Positions 38,701-52,000 of a stretch of DNA of 64,000 nucleotides are shown one piece after another. Both the position numbers and the translations under genes were made by a program. The notes beneath the pieces were generated by a model. The model was not told the DNA's origin. It saw only the letters and a program-made list of their open reading frames with translations, and ran no database searches. The DNA is from Trichoplax adhaerens (taxonomy: Eukaryota > Placozoa > Uniplacotomia > Trichoplacea > Trichoplacidae), in contig NW_002060948.1 in NCBI RefSeq assembly GCF_000150275.1, forward strand, positions 2,658,180 through 2,722,179, read 5' to 3'. How positions within the stretch are numbered: the stretch's first letter is position 1; every line of letters begins with the position of its first letter.

Positions 38701-41435
38701 CTAAATAACGAAAATGTCGAAGCAAGAACTTTTGCATCTCTTGCACTCGCTAATATGACATCTTCCCATACAAAGAATTGCAGGTAATTATACCCTTAAT
38801 TTGCTCTCATTCTGAACAATAGCTTATTTGTTGCTGCTACTACAGAAATGGTAATATATTTAATCTCTAAAATATTATATTTATATTTTAGTTTGGTCGT
38901 CCAAGCAAATGGAATTGAACCTCTGATAGCATTATTAAACGATCATAAATTTGAACCACAAGCAAATGCTGCTGTCTGTTTAACTAATATTGCCGCTGAC
39001 GGTAATTAAAACGACCCTAGTATCGTTGAGAATTCATGACATATAGTGTTTTAGGTTCTCAAACTATAGCATAACTGACAATTAACGATTTAAACTCTTA
39101 GAGGGATATCGAGCAGAAATCCAGCGTCAAGGCGTCGTACAATCTCTCGTCAATGCTTTACAATCTATGTTAGCAATTGTAAACTCATTTTTATTAGTAA
39201 CATATTTTTTCTTTGAATTGTTTCAAATCAGTGTACCGGCTAGCCAACTAACTATATACGATTCAAAGCTAACTATATATCTCGCTATTACACATATAGT
39301 AATAATACAGTACAAGCAAAAGCTACCTTAGCTGTTGCAGCGCTCGTATGCGATACAGAAACTAGAACTGAGGTAAAATTTATAAATTTAAAATTAAGAA
39401 TTTTATTATTCTGTAATTTTAATAACAACTTAAAATGCTTTCATTAATTTGGCTGCTTAGCTGCGAAATTATAGTGGATGTGAACGAATTGTAGCTTTAT
39501 TAAAATCTGATAATGATCAAGTGCGGAGATGTGCTTGCTGGACTATCAACTCTTGCGGAAATGACCTGCCTACTGCTACCGACTTTTGTAAACATGGGTA
39601 AATGAATATCAATTAGGAATATTTGACTCAGCATAGTTAATTCTGATTTAAATTAAATGATCATCTGATATTCTTCGTAATTATACAGTGCATTAGAAAT
39701 ACTGCAGGACATTGCAACATCAAACACGCGACAATCGCGATTTGCAAAAGCCGCTCTTGATTGCCTACTAAATTGCAATCTCTCAGCCAAATACAGCTTA
39801 AATAATGAAATTAGTGCTCAAAATTTTATTCAGGATGGATTTTACGATGCAGGACAAGTTAGTTCATATCTATAATATCAATAGGCGATATTATAACTAA
39901 ACTGTGACCTCTAAAATTAGTACATACTGTAATTTAGACACTTTAGCTCGATATATTATCATACATTGAAAGAATGGCATTTCTTGAAAACTTATTCAAA
40001 TTTTAATTCGTTACTGTAACTGATCTTAAATACAGTTATTAACTTTAATTCATATCTTAACTTAGTTACGTCAAGGGAGACCATTTCTAAGCCTTGAGGA
40101 ATTTAGTAAATCACCTATAGATGCTAAAAGACCTTATCTGTTGGTTTATACTAAGAATCCTATCAGGTAACTATAATTGCATGCTGTATGCTGCTAAAAT
40201 AGATGAATACGATAATAAAAGTGTCCCGTTAACCAGTTGGTATAAATTTGTAATAGAGCATAATAAACTATCTTTACAGGAAAGTTGAGACTCCAGTTAC
40301 TCAACCCACATCCGAAAAGAAGCACTCAAGCAGACGCCGAGATGGCCGAAGGTGGGGCTTAACTTTCATATCTGTATATATATAAAGTTGAAAACTTCTT
40401 ATAATTAATTACCGAAATATTCGATTTTAATGGTAATTAAGTCCTAATTAAAATCATCTTTATAGTAAAATGAGATCCCGTGAACAAAAAGAGCGAGAAG
40501 AGACTGCACGCGAAGAAGAGCAGCAACTGCTACTTCAACAACAGTTGGAGGAGGAAAGAAAAGCCGCCGCCGGTGAATGGAGGCCAAATTACGATGCAAT
40601 CTTAGCAAATTATATACAAGAAGCTCAAAAAAATATTCAAACTTTACCCAATACGCGTGAGCAAGTTATTGCTTTAGCGAAGTAAGTATTAGGATGTTTC
40701 AAATTTATCTATATTCCCTACCTTTACGACATACCATGCTATACGTCAAATTAGGGGTGGTTAATTATTTAGGAGCCTAATATCAGAAAATTATTCTTAT
40801 TTTTGTACTAGATCTGTTAGCGACAAAATGGGTGGCGTTATCGAGAAAGCCAACTTGGCTGGTTTTGGATATGAACTACATATCAATCAATTGAAATATG
40901 AATTAAAGTCGAACATTATACCTCTTGGTTCTATTTCAATGGGAACATTCTATCACAGAGCACTGTTATTTAAGGTAAGATAAGTGTTGCTAATCTACTA
41001 TAATAAAAAATCAGAGAAATCCTGTAAGCTAGTTGGAATGTAAGGATAATATTACATACTGTTCTTAATACACGTATTCTCTGTTACTGATAAAGAGCTA
41101 ATTTATGAACCTTATTCATTAATTATAATTATAGGTCGTTGCCGATAGAATAGGAATTAGTACATCTCTGATAAGAGGAAAATATACAAGAGCGTGGAAC
41201 GAAGTACTAATATCTGACGACCCAGAGGTAATTTATACTATGACCTTCACAGAGTAACCTTCTTAGTTTGAGTTATAAATACTTACTAACTTTTTTTGTA
41301 CTTCTATCATCGTAATTATTACAGCCTGGACAACCCCGCTATCCACCTAAAAAGTATATTGTTGACTTAATTCACCAACCTGGTCAGTTGCTACTGATTG
41401 ATTCTATGGAAGCCAAAAAATACTGTCGATTGTAA
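35772..41435 (+). CDS. ARMC3: Armadillo repeat-containing protein 3 (ARMC3)
   Basis: ARMC3 is an armadillo-repeat protein tied to cilia/flagella and sperm in animals. 25 phase-consistent exons: 35772-35822, 36055-36172, 36372-36497, 36622-36690, 36797-36936, 37190-37262, 37358-37447, 37548-37615, 37834-37905, 38000-38080, 38181-38211, 38319-38386, 38480-38564, 38675-38783, 38892-39001, 39102-39168, 39300-39372, 39461-39597, 39689-39857, 40066-40166, 40280-40351, 40466-40681, 40812-40974, 41135-41227, 41325-41435. They give 830 residues (human 872). The N-terminus is MPSKVKKK. Armadillo repeats fill about residues 20-560 (SPEETVLASACEAIYKFAE, GVQAATARALALMAENSG, VEARTFASLALANM, NNTVQAKATLAVAALVCD, RRCACWTINSCGND). 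A linker rich in Glu/Gln/Arg follows, then the C-terminal EDR1-like domain (VSDKMGGVI, YELHINQLKYELKSN, GTFYHRALLFKVVADRIGIS, YTRAWNEV, YIVDLIHQPGQLLL). Domain order and ends match full-length ARMC3. Confidence 0.96.
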
Positions 41436-42462
41436 TTAAAAAAGATAAAATTCTATTGTAACTTGTATCCTCTTATAGTACTACAAAACGATATTATGTA
41501 CCATACTTGTACCCATAATTACATATAATGGACTAGTAATCTAAGTTATATTATAATTACGACTATCTTGCAAGGGTAATATTAATAGATTCGACATCAA
41601 TTTCTTTTTTAAAACTCTTTATAGCTTCGACAGCTTTTTTGGTACTATGTAATATGTATCAATTTAGTTTATTATCGCCACAATATTTTGTTTCAACTAA
41701 TGCTTCTATTTTATAAGCATAAATATGTTATATATATATATATAATATATATATACTGCATATGTAATAGCATAATTATCGTAGGATTGACATAACGCGT
41801 AACTAATAAAATAAATATGGCAAAATAGATTGCTATTCTTATCCCAATGGCCTATTTCATTGTCAAAATACAGTATAAGCTTGCATAGTTAAGATACTAT
41901 ATCTACTTGAAAGATACCAGAAAAATATTAGCAAGGTAACATCTGAACGTAGGTCAATTTTAAACTATATAGTATAAGAACGGTGATTTTATCCACAGGT
42001 ATGAGGATACCATCAACGTTTTGCGATATTTTGGAACAATAGCCGAATTATCCTTCCTTGATTTACATGATCTCCATACAATTAATCGTTTCTAATTCTC
42101 TTTTCATTATATTGATCGAAAAAATTTCATCATGTGCATCGAACATTTAATTCATATACACATTACTGTATAATTTATACATCATAATTGATACAAGAAC
42201 AACTATACAATATATTATAGGCCATAGTACAATTATTTGGCATAATATATAACAGTATATCATCTAAGTACGTTGGTCCCTTCGAGAAAACAGTTATATG
42301 GGCGTATTACAAAGACCAAAATTCATATAGACAGTATAAACATCACATCTATGCATCGTAATATTTCAGGATAAACTGACACTTTTCTTACAGAATCCGA
42401 AGTAAAAATATATATCACAATATAACATATATATGATACCTCAAAAAGGGAGCTAATTACAC
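41436..42462. other. Convergent 3'-3' spacer between ARMC3 and the BPL_N-like gene
   Basis: No gene seen. Contains an AT microsatellite at 41728-41755 and an AATAAA signal near 41807. There is no cluster of GTAC palindromes. Confidence 0.65.
41728..41755. repeat. TA dinucleotide microsatellite
   Basis: An interrupted (TA)n run of about 28 bp. Confidence 0.85.
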
Positions 42463-43526
42463 TCACGAATCCTGTAACAGTATGTTTATTAAAAGCGACA
42501 TAATAGACTTTCGGGCACTATCATATTCATATAGGAATGTTAATAATTTAGGATCATACTTAGACTTATCTAACAGGCTGAATGGAAATTCTGGATGAAC
42601 GCCAGATAAAACGGCTATGCCTTTCCCGACATTACATTTTATAATAGCTGCTCCATCCCATGGATTGTGGCCATCAGATACTTAACAAAATTAATTAAAG
42701 AATTGAAAGATGATTAAAGAGGGCTGGGAGCTATGCATTCAATAGCAATGCATCGATTTTTACAGATAATAATAAAATAGAATATTGCACAAATTGTAGG
42801 GTGAATTTGATTAAATATCTATATACGTGAGCTTATTAGTAACTACTGTATACACGTAAATCGTGCCGCTACAAGTAATCATGGATTCCTAATTATTAAC
42901 TGTTACAGATTATGCTACATTGTGCAATCTTAAAGGATGCAATGGTTACCTTTCTCCCTGTACTTTGCTAACACTTCTATTTGGGGCAGGTCAGAATCAG
43001 AAAGGGATTTGGGTACAAATTCACAACCACCATTATAATATAGCCTACAAAATGTTGACGACAATTGATTAGCAAGTAGGTCGCCTAGGACAAGATTTGC
43101 AGCAGTACTTCCACGATTGTTATTATACTGAAAGCCAGGGTAAACTGTCCCCCTAGCTATTCCAGGAAAGAACTCTAGCTCGTTATTTCGACAGATCTCT
43201 AATGTTGTCCCTTTTTCAAATTCGACAGCACTACTTGCAAAATAAGCACCAGCACCAAGACCTAAATAACTGCCACCCTTCTGAACATAACTGTTAATGT
43301 AATGGCAACCTTTACCAGCTAGCTTCTTGGCATACGGCGATGCTCTACCTCCTGGAATAATTAAAACCTTGACAGGTGATTCATTTAATTTTAAAATATC
43401 GTCAGCCATAATCAACTCAACATGATACTCATTTTGTAATGAACAATTTCGCAAGGTCTCCATTACACCACTATAAACTAGATCAATATTAGCCACGCCA
43501 TCATCAGAATAAATCCAAATCTTCAT
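42463..43526 (-). CDS. BPL_N-type glutamine-amidotransferase-like protein, catalytic Cys absent
   Basis: Resembles the N-terminal domain of fungal biotin-protein ligase (BPL_N, class I glutamine-amidotransferase fold) as a stand-alone protein. Two exons on the minus strand: 42950-43526 and 42463-42680, for 264 residues. The start MKIWIYSDDG is chosen because the fold begins directly with a beta strand. Family landmarks are VKVLIIPGGRASPY, QKGGSYLGLGAGAYFASSAV, LEFFPGIARGTVYPGFQYN, LYYNGGCEFV, EVLAKY and GKGIAVLSGVHPEF. At the nucleophile elbow, where yeast Bpl1 has GFCAGGY, this protein has GLGAGAY, so the Cys is Gly. The HPEF His is kept. It may therefore bind a ligand without glutaminase chemistry. 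The ligase catalytic domain is not present in the window. The upstream in-frame extension (to about 43784) runs through GTAC repeats and is not included. Confidence 0.88.
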
Positions 43527-46187
43527 TTTCGTCCTTACCAATTGACAAAGAAAGAAATTGCCTATTAAAAGTCGTCTAAAGCTTCGATAGCTTGCAAAAC
43601 TTTGCAGCATAGGTAGCAATTTTGCAGGTCTTCTTGCTGTACTAGTGTAGAGTATACAGTACAGTAAGCATACGATTAATATCGATAGTATATGTGTCAC
43701 GGTATGCACTGCAGGAGGTAGTGATAGTAGTGGTGTGCGCTGTACACTACAATGTGATACACTATACAGTATACAATAACGCATGAAAGATTGGTATTAC
43801 TCTCATCAGCTTAGGAGGCAGGAAAATGGAGATTTAATCGAAGTTCGAGTAAAACTAACCACTAGCTCCTCATCTTTTATTGATTGAAATATGATGGTTT
43901 ATGTAAGTATACTGTTCATGATTACAATCTATAATTATAGTAAGATTATAAAATTGTGGATTAATGAGTATACGACTGGTATGGAGTACCATCCACAATT
44001 AATACATGGAATTGAGAAGAGTAATATCGAATAGGTGTGATCAGTATACTTTTACACTATCATGATAGTACTAGCACAATTGTAGAGTCCATCTTTATAA
44101 TATACCATAAGTAATTAATCACAATTATTATGTAACCTTTACAATGGTAAATTGGAGCTTGAATAGGTAAATAGCAAACTGTAACAATCGCAAATTTGTA
44201 GCATACTAAATTCAGATAATATCGAAATTGAACTAAGGCAAGCACGCGGCAGTAATATCTAATATAATGTAGATATACGCTATACTGACTAGTAATAATA
44301 ATATATATAGTATACACCTGTATATATACATAGATCATCAAGCACAATCTAACAAATATGATGAAGTATATAATAAAAATTGTCGTATAGTTCACCCCTG
44401 CGTGCTCTTTGAACTTAAAAATTAGAGAAAGCTACATTCTTCTAGATCATATCGTCTGTTAATAATTGAGTACAGTATACTGTTATAATAATAATCCTTC
44501 TTTTTATTAATTTTGCCTATTAATAATAATGCATTATTAATTTGTAAATAATTGACTGTAATAAAAAGTGATATTTCTTGTAACTATAGCACTCGTACAT
44601 GGTTGAACACTGGTATACGTAATAAATGGGGCAGATAGAATGAAACCCTTCTGCAATTTACGGAATTAAAATGGAGAAAGGGCCCTTTTCTTCTAGTCGT
44701 TTATTCAATAAGATAAATAATGCTAGAAGTGATTAAACATAAGTGTATACCAGCATATATTGACACAATTAAACATATAAGTAAAATAATAATAACAACC
44801 GTATACGATATGTTACTGGTGATAAAGAACTGCTGTCATTAAAATTGTATAAAAATGATGGTGATGTTTTCTTGGATTAGGATAACATGAATGCAGCTAC
44901 TGCATCTTCTTCAAAGTCTGAATTCGAAAGACACTCATAAAAAAAACATGTTAGTAACCAATAAATGAATACTGTATAGATAGCGTTAAAAATAACAGCT
45001 ACTTTTCTGTTATTACTTATATTGACGTGCAAATTTATGTCATTACCGTAATGTTAAATGTAGTAAGATTAAATTTGTAATAAAATCAGTGAAGGAAGCT
45101 TTATTTGCTAGTATAGCTATTTATTTCTCAAATATTGTCTTTGTTAATTGGTCACGAACTTACTGGAAAAGTAATAGAATCTGATATCCATTGTAATAAC
45201 TTACAAAAGTTATTAAGCTGTTGAATATTTTCTTTTCTTAATTGCTATACCTATTAACATAAAACAAAATCCCGGTCTGACATCAGTAATAATTAATGGA
45301 GAAACAGTCGTTTATCAGCATGTAGATTTCACTGTCACTTAGTGACTTTCTTAATTACCTTGCATACTGGCATTGAAAAGTAATAAGGTCAGACAAGCTA
45401 TATTAAATACCGAAGGAACCGTTGCTTTGTAGAGATATAGATTTACTTCTTAAATGGTTCCTCTTCCCAGCCGCTTTTCGTGCCTATCATGACGATAGCG
45501 GTATTTGAAATAACATTATGCCATAAATAGCTTTATACGAGAGTTACACTTCATCGCGTCTTTACCAAAATCACAGCAACATTTACAATTCTATTGCTAG
45601 TGATTGACATTACCATATGGCAACCGCTATAATAACGGACTAATATATACATTACTTCCTAAATGAACAATTCATATCAGAGATTGAGTATCTACCGTCT
45701 ATCAATAGACTATTGACAATATTTATAACACGGGACTAAACACTGAGCGTCGTTTATTCAAAATTACATAAAATATCAAGTAATATCATTAACTTCCTGT
45801 TGAAATTCATTCCTAGAACAAATACCGTCTAAATACCAATGACAATAGAGGCATCATATGTTTTCTCAATTCAAGAATCCTCTATTATTACGTAAAAGCC
45901 TGAAATTAAAGACGTCATTACGTCTTCTAGAACAATTTTCAAGATCCACAAGTAGTAGTGTAAAATTTCAGGCAGAGATAATATTAAATTATGAACGCTG
46001 TTGTGAATACGAATACGTCTACGACCGAATTTTAAGCTGTGACATTGCAAGAAAATCTTTCATTACTGGGAAAATAGCCACAACATCAGATTCTACATTC
46101 CATTCATTAAACGTTAAGTCCAAAAATCAAACTGAAGAACGACCATTACAAATAATTTTGTGTCCAGTATTCATCATAAGATCAAAT
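43527..46187. other. Divergent spacer between the BPL_N-like gene and the MS4A-like cluster
   Basis: A GTAC cluster at about 43650-43775 lies 125-250 bp upstream of the BPL_N-like start. The rest (43780-45850) is AT-rich with no gene I can support. Just upstream of the first MS4A-like gene, 45858-46187 is open in frame (see findings). Confidence 0.6.
43650..43775. repeat. GTAC-palindrome cluster upstream of the BPL_N-like gene
   Basis: AGTATACAGTACAGTAAGC near 43650 and GCTGTACACTACAATGTG near 43739, with TATACAGTATACA near 43763. Confidence 0.7.
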
Positions 46188-49085
46188 ATGTCGACAACAT
46201 ATAGCGAAACAGATGATGATAATCCAAAATACCAGCGTGAAAGTTACGTATACCCAACATTTTCTCTACCGATAGTCAACCAGTTTAATGCCATGATGCG
46301 AAGAGTGGTAATCCTTTGCAGTTTCAGTATATTCTTGGGAGTTATTCTCATTGCTATTGGTATTACTTCCATTTTTGTTCCATCCATGGGATCGATGCGT
46401 ATATATCATCCATTATGGATTGGAGGAATGGTAAGTCGCTAATCATTTTATACCCTCTCAGCATCGATTGTTTACTTCAATAATAGTGAAAATGAAACAT
46501 CCCAACTTTGTATCTACGATAAATCTTACCGGAAGCAATATTTGCTGTATAATATTTTACAATGATAAATTATAATTAAAATGAAAATAGATTGAAATAG
46601 TCGATAATCAAATGTTAAAGAAACTTAATATTCAAATCAACCGTAGTTCCTATAAGTAAAAGGAAAATGACAGCATTATACGTGATTCTGTTGGTATTAA
46701 TCTTTAACATCCCTTTTAAGAGAAAGTTTAAAGGACCTTTATGACTTTACTAGAGCAAATTTGAGTCACAATAAATTATGGGGATAACTGAAGCAGTTAA
46801 GTCTCTCCACATATCATAGTACACTAACAACGGTAGTAAACTCGCTCTACAAGGCTTCTTTTAGTTTCTTTATAAGTCTTGCTTCTAAAATTTTGTTAAA
46901 TAGGGTAGAAAGTCATAGCATTTATCGTTTAATCATGTTCTAGTGTTAATTCACCACTCAGGCAACTTTGTAGTCATAGTTAATATGGCAAAGTCCATAA
47001 TCGTAATGCTAGATAAGATAGTTAATACTTTATTATTATATTTACTATTGGACCAGAGAGAGGTTGTTTAGGTGGGGAAATGTGACAGCCTGGCTGCATC
47101 GCATTTCCCTGATTGGTCAAAAATACTAGAAAAGTTATTTTCTGATTGGAGTAGTTGATCGGCCAGTCCTCTGGTCGATTATATGACTACCAGTTAAAGT
47201 TATTTAAATTTGGCTGACATACGAGCATATTGATATAGATAGTTATTATGTGTAGAAAGCAATGAGATGATTAAATCTTATTTCAGGATAGTTCACTTAG
47301 ACAATGCTGTCACATAGGTTAAGATTATACATGAGTAGCAGGTTAAAAATGTGTGCTAATTGAAAATAATCATGTTAGAAATACTATAGAAGAGAAGCGT
47401 GCCCTTGTAAAGGATATTAAACAGATTATGATTGTTTACAAGTAAGATGATTCCTATAAAAATTGGAGCAATTCGAACACCAGAGTATGAGCTAATCCAA
47501 GTTCTGCCTCTACTGCTCTTAATTGTGTATACTCCGGGCAAATACAGTATTACATGAAGTAGAAAAAGTGAGTCAAATTCAGTAATTTATTTAAGACTTT
47601 TACATTGTGTCCCTTCATCATAGAGATTAATTTGCGATAAAAATTAAAAATTGGATTGATTTGAAGGGAAGATTTAAAAATGAAATGTCTAACAGAGAAT
47701 ATTAAATTATTTTCATAAACTATATACAACTCGCGCTCTTACTAGCCAATAATGCTTGCTGTCTCTATCAAAGAAATCTCGCTAGATTAGTCAATACGTA
47801 ATGCGGTTAAAATTTAAATAAAAGGTAACACAGAACAGCGAATTTACTTTTACTCTGATTCATGTTTTTCATGATTTACGATAGTTATCTCATTGATCGC
47901 GTAATATTACTGGAACTAAACTTCCATTTAAGCAGAAAATTATAAATGGGAATCAACAGTGCATTCAAATACAGTATTTAATTTCCAATACTTTAACTTA
48001 TATTCTTAAAAATAAAATTGATGGTCTTTCCGCAAGTGTAAAACGATATCATTAGACTGGGTAGGTACTCAAATCATTCAACATTATCATCAACTGATTA
48101 CAACACTGCAGCCTCAGATAGCTGTCATCTAGAACTTCCATTTCTTTACTGATACCATTTACTGTAGACCTGACATCAACAAGAAATTTTCTATTAGGAA
48201 TTACGAAATAATAGATACGTCTTCTTAAAATATCGTAAAATTGTCCGATTTTAATTGTTGTAATTGCAGCAAACGTTGCATTTCAAAGGCCTTTCTACAG
48301 AAACTAGAGCTAGTGGAAGACATCGTAGTTATAATGATATTCCTTTCTTATTAAAATCATTTTTTGACAACTCTAACAACATGGCACAGTAAGGCACAAA
48401 ATTATTTCAAGAAATTGAGGCAGTACCATATCATACCATAACTTTGCTATTGAAACTCTGCTAAAACATCGATTGTGTAACATTTTATGCCTATCAATTT
48501 TGATCAATTTAATATAGCGCAATTAATGTAGTATTCGATCAGTACAAAGAAAAATAGTAAATTACAATACGGTATAACATGGATAGAGCTACGAGAAAAT
48601 GATTGCAAAAAAGTTGATAATAGACTAAATAAAAGACAAACCAACAATCCATATTAATATAACTATTCATCTAACAACGTTTACCATTAGATAATAATTA
48701 CTGCAATATTTGGCATCATTGGTTACCGAAAGAACGTAACAAGGCCAATTATAGTAAGTATGAGAATTCACTTCCTAAATGAAATTGAGCATGATAAATA
48801 ACCATGTAAATCTAATCTTAAATTTGTATTTTATAGATGCACATCAACTTAATCTTGAATATTTTATCGATCACAGCCACAGTGGGTGGATGTATTATGT
48901 GCGTCATAGCTATTATAGAAGGAGTAGAAAATAACGCTTCTATCGGTCAAATTGCAGCTATTAACATCTGTCTTATTCTCATGTACTTAATTATCTTTTC
49001 CTCCTATGTTTACTGCATTATCGTATACTTTTTAGTTATTAAAAGCCCTGTTATCTTAATAACATCTGGTACTAGAATGAGTTAG
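46188..49085 (+). CDS. MS4A/CD20-like four-pass membrane protein, copy 1
   Basis: Three exons, 46188-46430, 48691-48753 and 48837-49085, phase 0 at both joins, for 184 residues. There are four hydrophobic segments: about 40-64 (VVILCSFSIFLGVILIAIG), 77-92 (LWIGGMIIITAIFGIIGY), 104-130 (LILNILSITATVGGCIMCVI) and 141-168 (AINICLILMYLIIFSSYVY). The W..GG.III.A..GII stretch at the start of the second segment is where MS4A/CD20 proteins have FWG..FIISG.LSI, and the exon break falls inside it. The fold is that of the MS4A/TMEM176 family; assignment is by topology and this motif, not by strong identity. Unlike copies 2 and 3 it ends with exon 3 and has no Pro/Gln-rich tail exon. The first intron is unusually long (2.26 kb). 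An upstream in-frame ATG at 45858 is possible but less likely. Confidence 0.72.
46431..48690 (+). other. Long first intron of MS4A-like copy 1
   Basis: 2.26 kb, AT-rich except for a locally GC-richer patch at about 47050-47180 that contains a short inverted repeat (GACCAGAG / CTCTGGTC) about 110 bp apart. No exon or RNA gene is recognised. Confidence 0.55.
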
Positions 49086-52000
49086 TGTTTGATTTATACA
49101 AGATACTGTCTATGCAACATTGCGTCATTTGGATGCCGTTATAAAATTAAATCGATCAAAGCCGTCCGAAAGATTAAGATTGTTTAAATTATTGGGATTT
49201 AAATGATAACTATTCCCAGCTCAATAACGGCACCATCATAATGTAATATACAACTTATAACTATATACTCAGCCAATGATATATAACAAAATTATTATGA
49301 CTCTAACACTAGTTTAGAAATGCACTTCACCGATTTAATCTCTACTTCAAAATACGTACGTAATTTTAACGTGTTATTTTCATGGCTTCAATTCCACTAA
49401 TTCATTACTTTTATCTTAACTTAACTTTAAATTAACAATTTATCCCTAATGTGTGTTTAAAAATATCGTATGCTATCTAGTTTAAACTATCACCATGGAA
49501 AAATGTGTACACGTTAATAAAAAATAATACCCTCAACTGTCAAGAATCTTTGATAGTTTTAATTTTATCTTGAATTCTCTAAATTAAATTAAATTAGGTA
49601 CAAAATAGATACTAGGCAGGGCAGTTCACATATACAGTTTTTAAATCAGTTGAGTAGACATGATAGTATTACGGTTAATGCCTGTTTTACTAATTTTAAA
49701 ATTAGGAGCACGACTTCAGCTAAAATAAATACTAAGCTAAAGAAAATATTACAGTGAGTGATAATGTTGCATGAATGCATATCCTATGACATGATAAATT
49801 AGATCTCGATGATAGCTTTGCGCATCGCAATTAATGCTTTGTCTTTAGTTTTGGCGCAAAACATTAGTTTCTGTAACGTATCCAAGGTAATAATATCAGT
49901 CTCATTAAAATAGATACCGTTTGAATTGGATTGTAATTAACGAAGTATTGATTTTATGCGCCAGACACACCCTATCACGATGGCTATCATCTCGTTTATG
50001 ACCTCGGGGTTATTATTAACGATTATGTAATGACAGTCAGACCTCGCAAGCATCTATTTATACGCATAGATTCAATCCACCCCCTAGCATCGAGCTAATA
50101 ATTATAACAAATGATTAAACGTAAGGAATCATATATTACCTAAATGTTTTCACTTTGCGGAGTCATATTGTATTCTAATTAGCCATTATTAATAAGTACT
50201 TAATTAATTGGATCAATCCGTAAATTATGATCGTTCTCTCTGATAGCAATCAGGCCGTTCGGTTATTCTGCAAATAAGAGACTTTAGTGCATTAATTTAA
50301 CCCTACCTTCATGAAATAGCTCTTACATGAAGTCTATTCTAGATGATACTCGCAACCATAGTTATGAGTAATAGAGTAGCAAACATCTCTATAGGCACTA
50401 TCGATTAGAATGTTCTAGGCCAATTTGATAGTCTGTAAAGCTCAACTTTATTTGATATGTGAAAGACAGATTTCATCCTTTAATATAAGTTAATATAATA
50501 GCTGCGATAATTATTAATTATTAAGCCTGAGCGAGCTTTGCGACCAATTATGCCCCAATTTTTCGGTGGTGGACAACTGCAATATTCTTACATGAACAAC
50601 ATCCAGTTTTAATTTGGACTTAAACCCATTAAATAAATAAAATACACCACACAATACAAGCAGATAAAAATCGATCGAATACTGTCATAAAATACAAAAT
50701 AAGAAGTTAGACTATGAACTCTTTGCCGATTTGATTGTCAGATGATCTTAACGGATGGTAATATTTGCTACTATCAGGTATCAACATATCTAAGTATGAT
50801 AATATAATTTTAAATAATAAATTCGCTATACAAGAATGTTTGCAGGTTACCTAGCACAAATTCTAATTCACTTGTGGTAGCTAGGAAATATTTATATTGT
50901 GCGCACTGAACCGATTGGCGGATTTGATTAAAAGTAGGTCTGAGCTTCTTTATTAATCTTATTACAAGTATACAGTCGCTCCTAAATAATAGGTTAAGTT
51001 ATCCATTAATCAATAAGAACTCGAGGTAAATCTATGGCCTATATCAGGCAATGTGAAATTTTTTACATTGATACGCGTATCGTAGCAGTTTAAATTTGTT
51101 ATATTATTTGTAAGTGAGAAGATTTCATTCGAATTAGTTATTCCTATACAGCTATTTATAATTTATAGTTGTTTTTTGACAACATATAGTTGTAGGAAAC
51201 ATTTCTCCTCTGCATAGCCAGCTAATAAAAGTATATTGAACCTGACCTGTACGCCATGTTGCATAGGATGTACAATGCAGAGTTTTACGATAAATTGCTG
51301 GATATGAGTTTTATGTAAGTTTAGAATGCCAAGATTTTAGTCGTTTATTTTCAATTCTGATAACATCGCTTATGAGTTTAGATTAATGAAAGTACTACAT
51401 TTGATTACTTTTATTTAAATAGAAGTGCCTTCTAATTATAATTAATATTTGCAATAATTTATTTTTATGCTATAAAATTATTTAATTCAACAGTCAAATT
51501 AACTAATTTCTCGTGCCTCATGCATACACATACCAGAAAATTTTTCAGGTCAGCTATTTCGTGTCTACCACGCCGGTTACTTCAAAACGCTATTGCTTAA
51601 AAGCGCTATTGGCATCCAAAACTTGTTATAGTATGCATAGAACTGTGATACTTTGCTTAGTTCAACCTAATAGTACATAAATGGGATCCTAACGTACTCT
51701 TATAAATTAAGGGTAATTATACATTGTATGTAATACTTAATGTTTTATTCGTTTCAATTATGAAATCTAAAATGCTGAAAGATAACTATTAAACGCCAAT
51801 TTAAGATTATAATAATATTATTTTTCGTTGAGCCATAAATTTAAATTATTGCTGCCACGATGCTTTCAAAAGGACAATGCCTTACATTAATCTATTTTAA
51901 TTGTCTTTTATTGATTTTTGCCAAAAAACTTATTTCATCAAAAGCATGAACTTTAAATATTGAATACACGTTGTTACCATATAACGTACTACTCAGCTTT

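Noticed and set aside
42930..43784. Longer BPL_N-like protein starting near 43784
   Set aside because: The added 80 or so residues come from GTAC repeats and a spacer; the fold begins at MKIWIYSDDG.
44060..44395. 111-codon minus-strand frame in the BPL_N/MS4A spacer
   Set aside because: Composition is that of random AT-rich DNA (Ile/Tyr-rich), with no splice partners or motif.
44880..44945. Short minus-strand open segment (SNSDFEEDAVAAFML) as a terminal exon
   Set aside because: Too short, with no partner exon found on either side.
47050..47180. GC-richer patch with a short inverted repeat in the copy 1 intron as a small RNA gene
   Set aside because: The arms are only about 8 bp and far apart; no box C/D, H/ACA or tRNA promoter motif was recognised.
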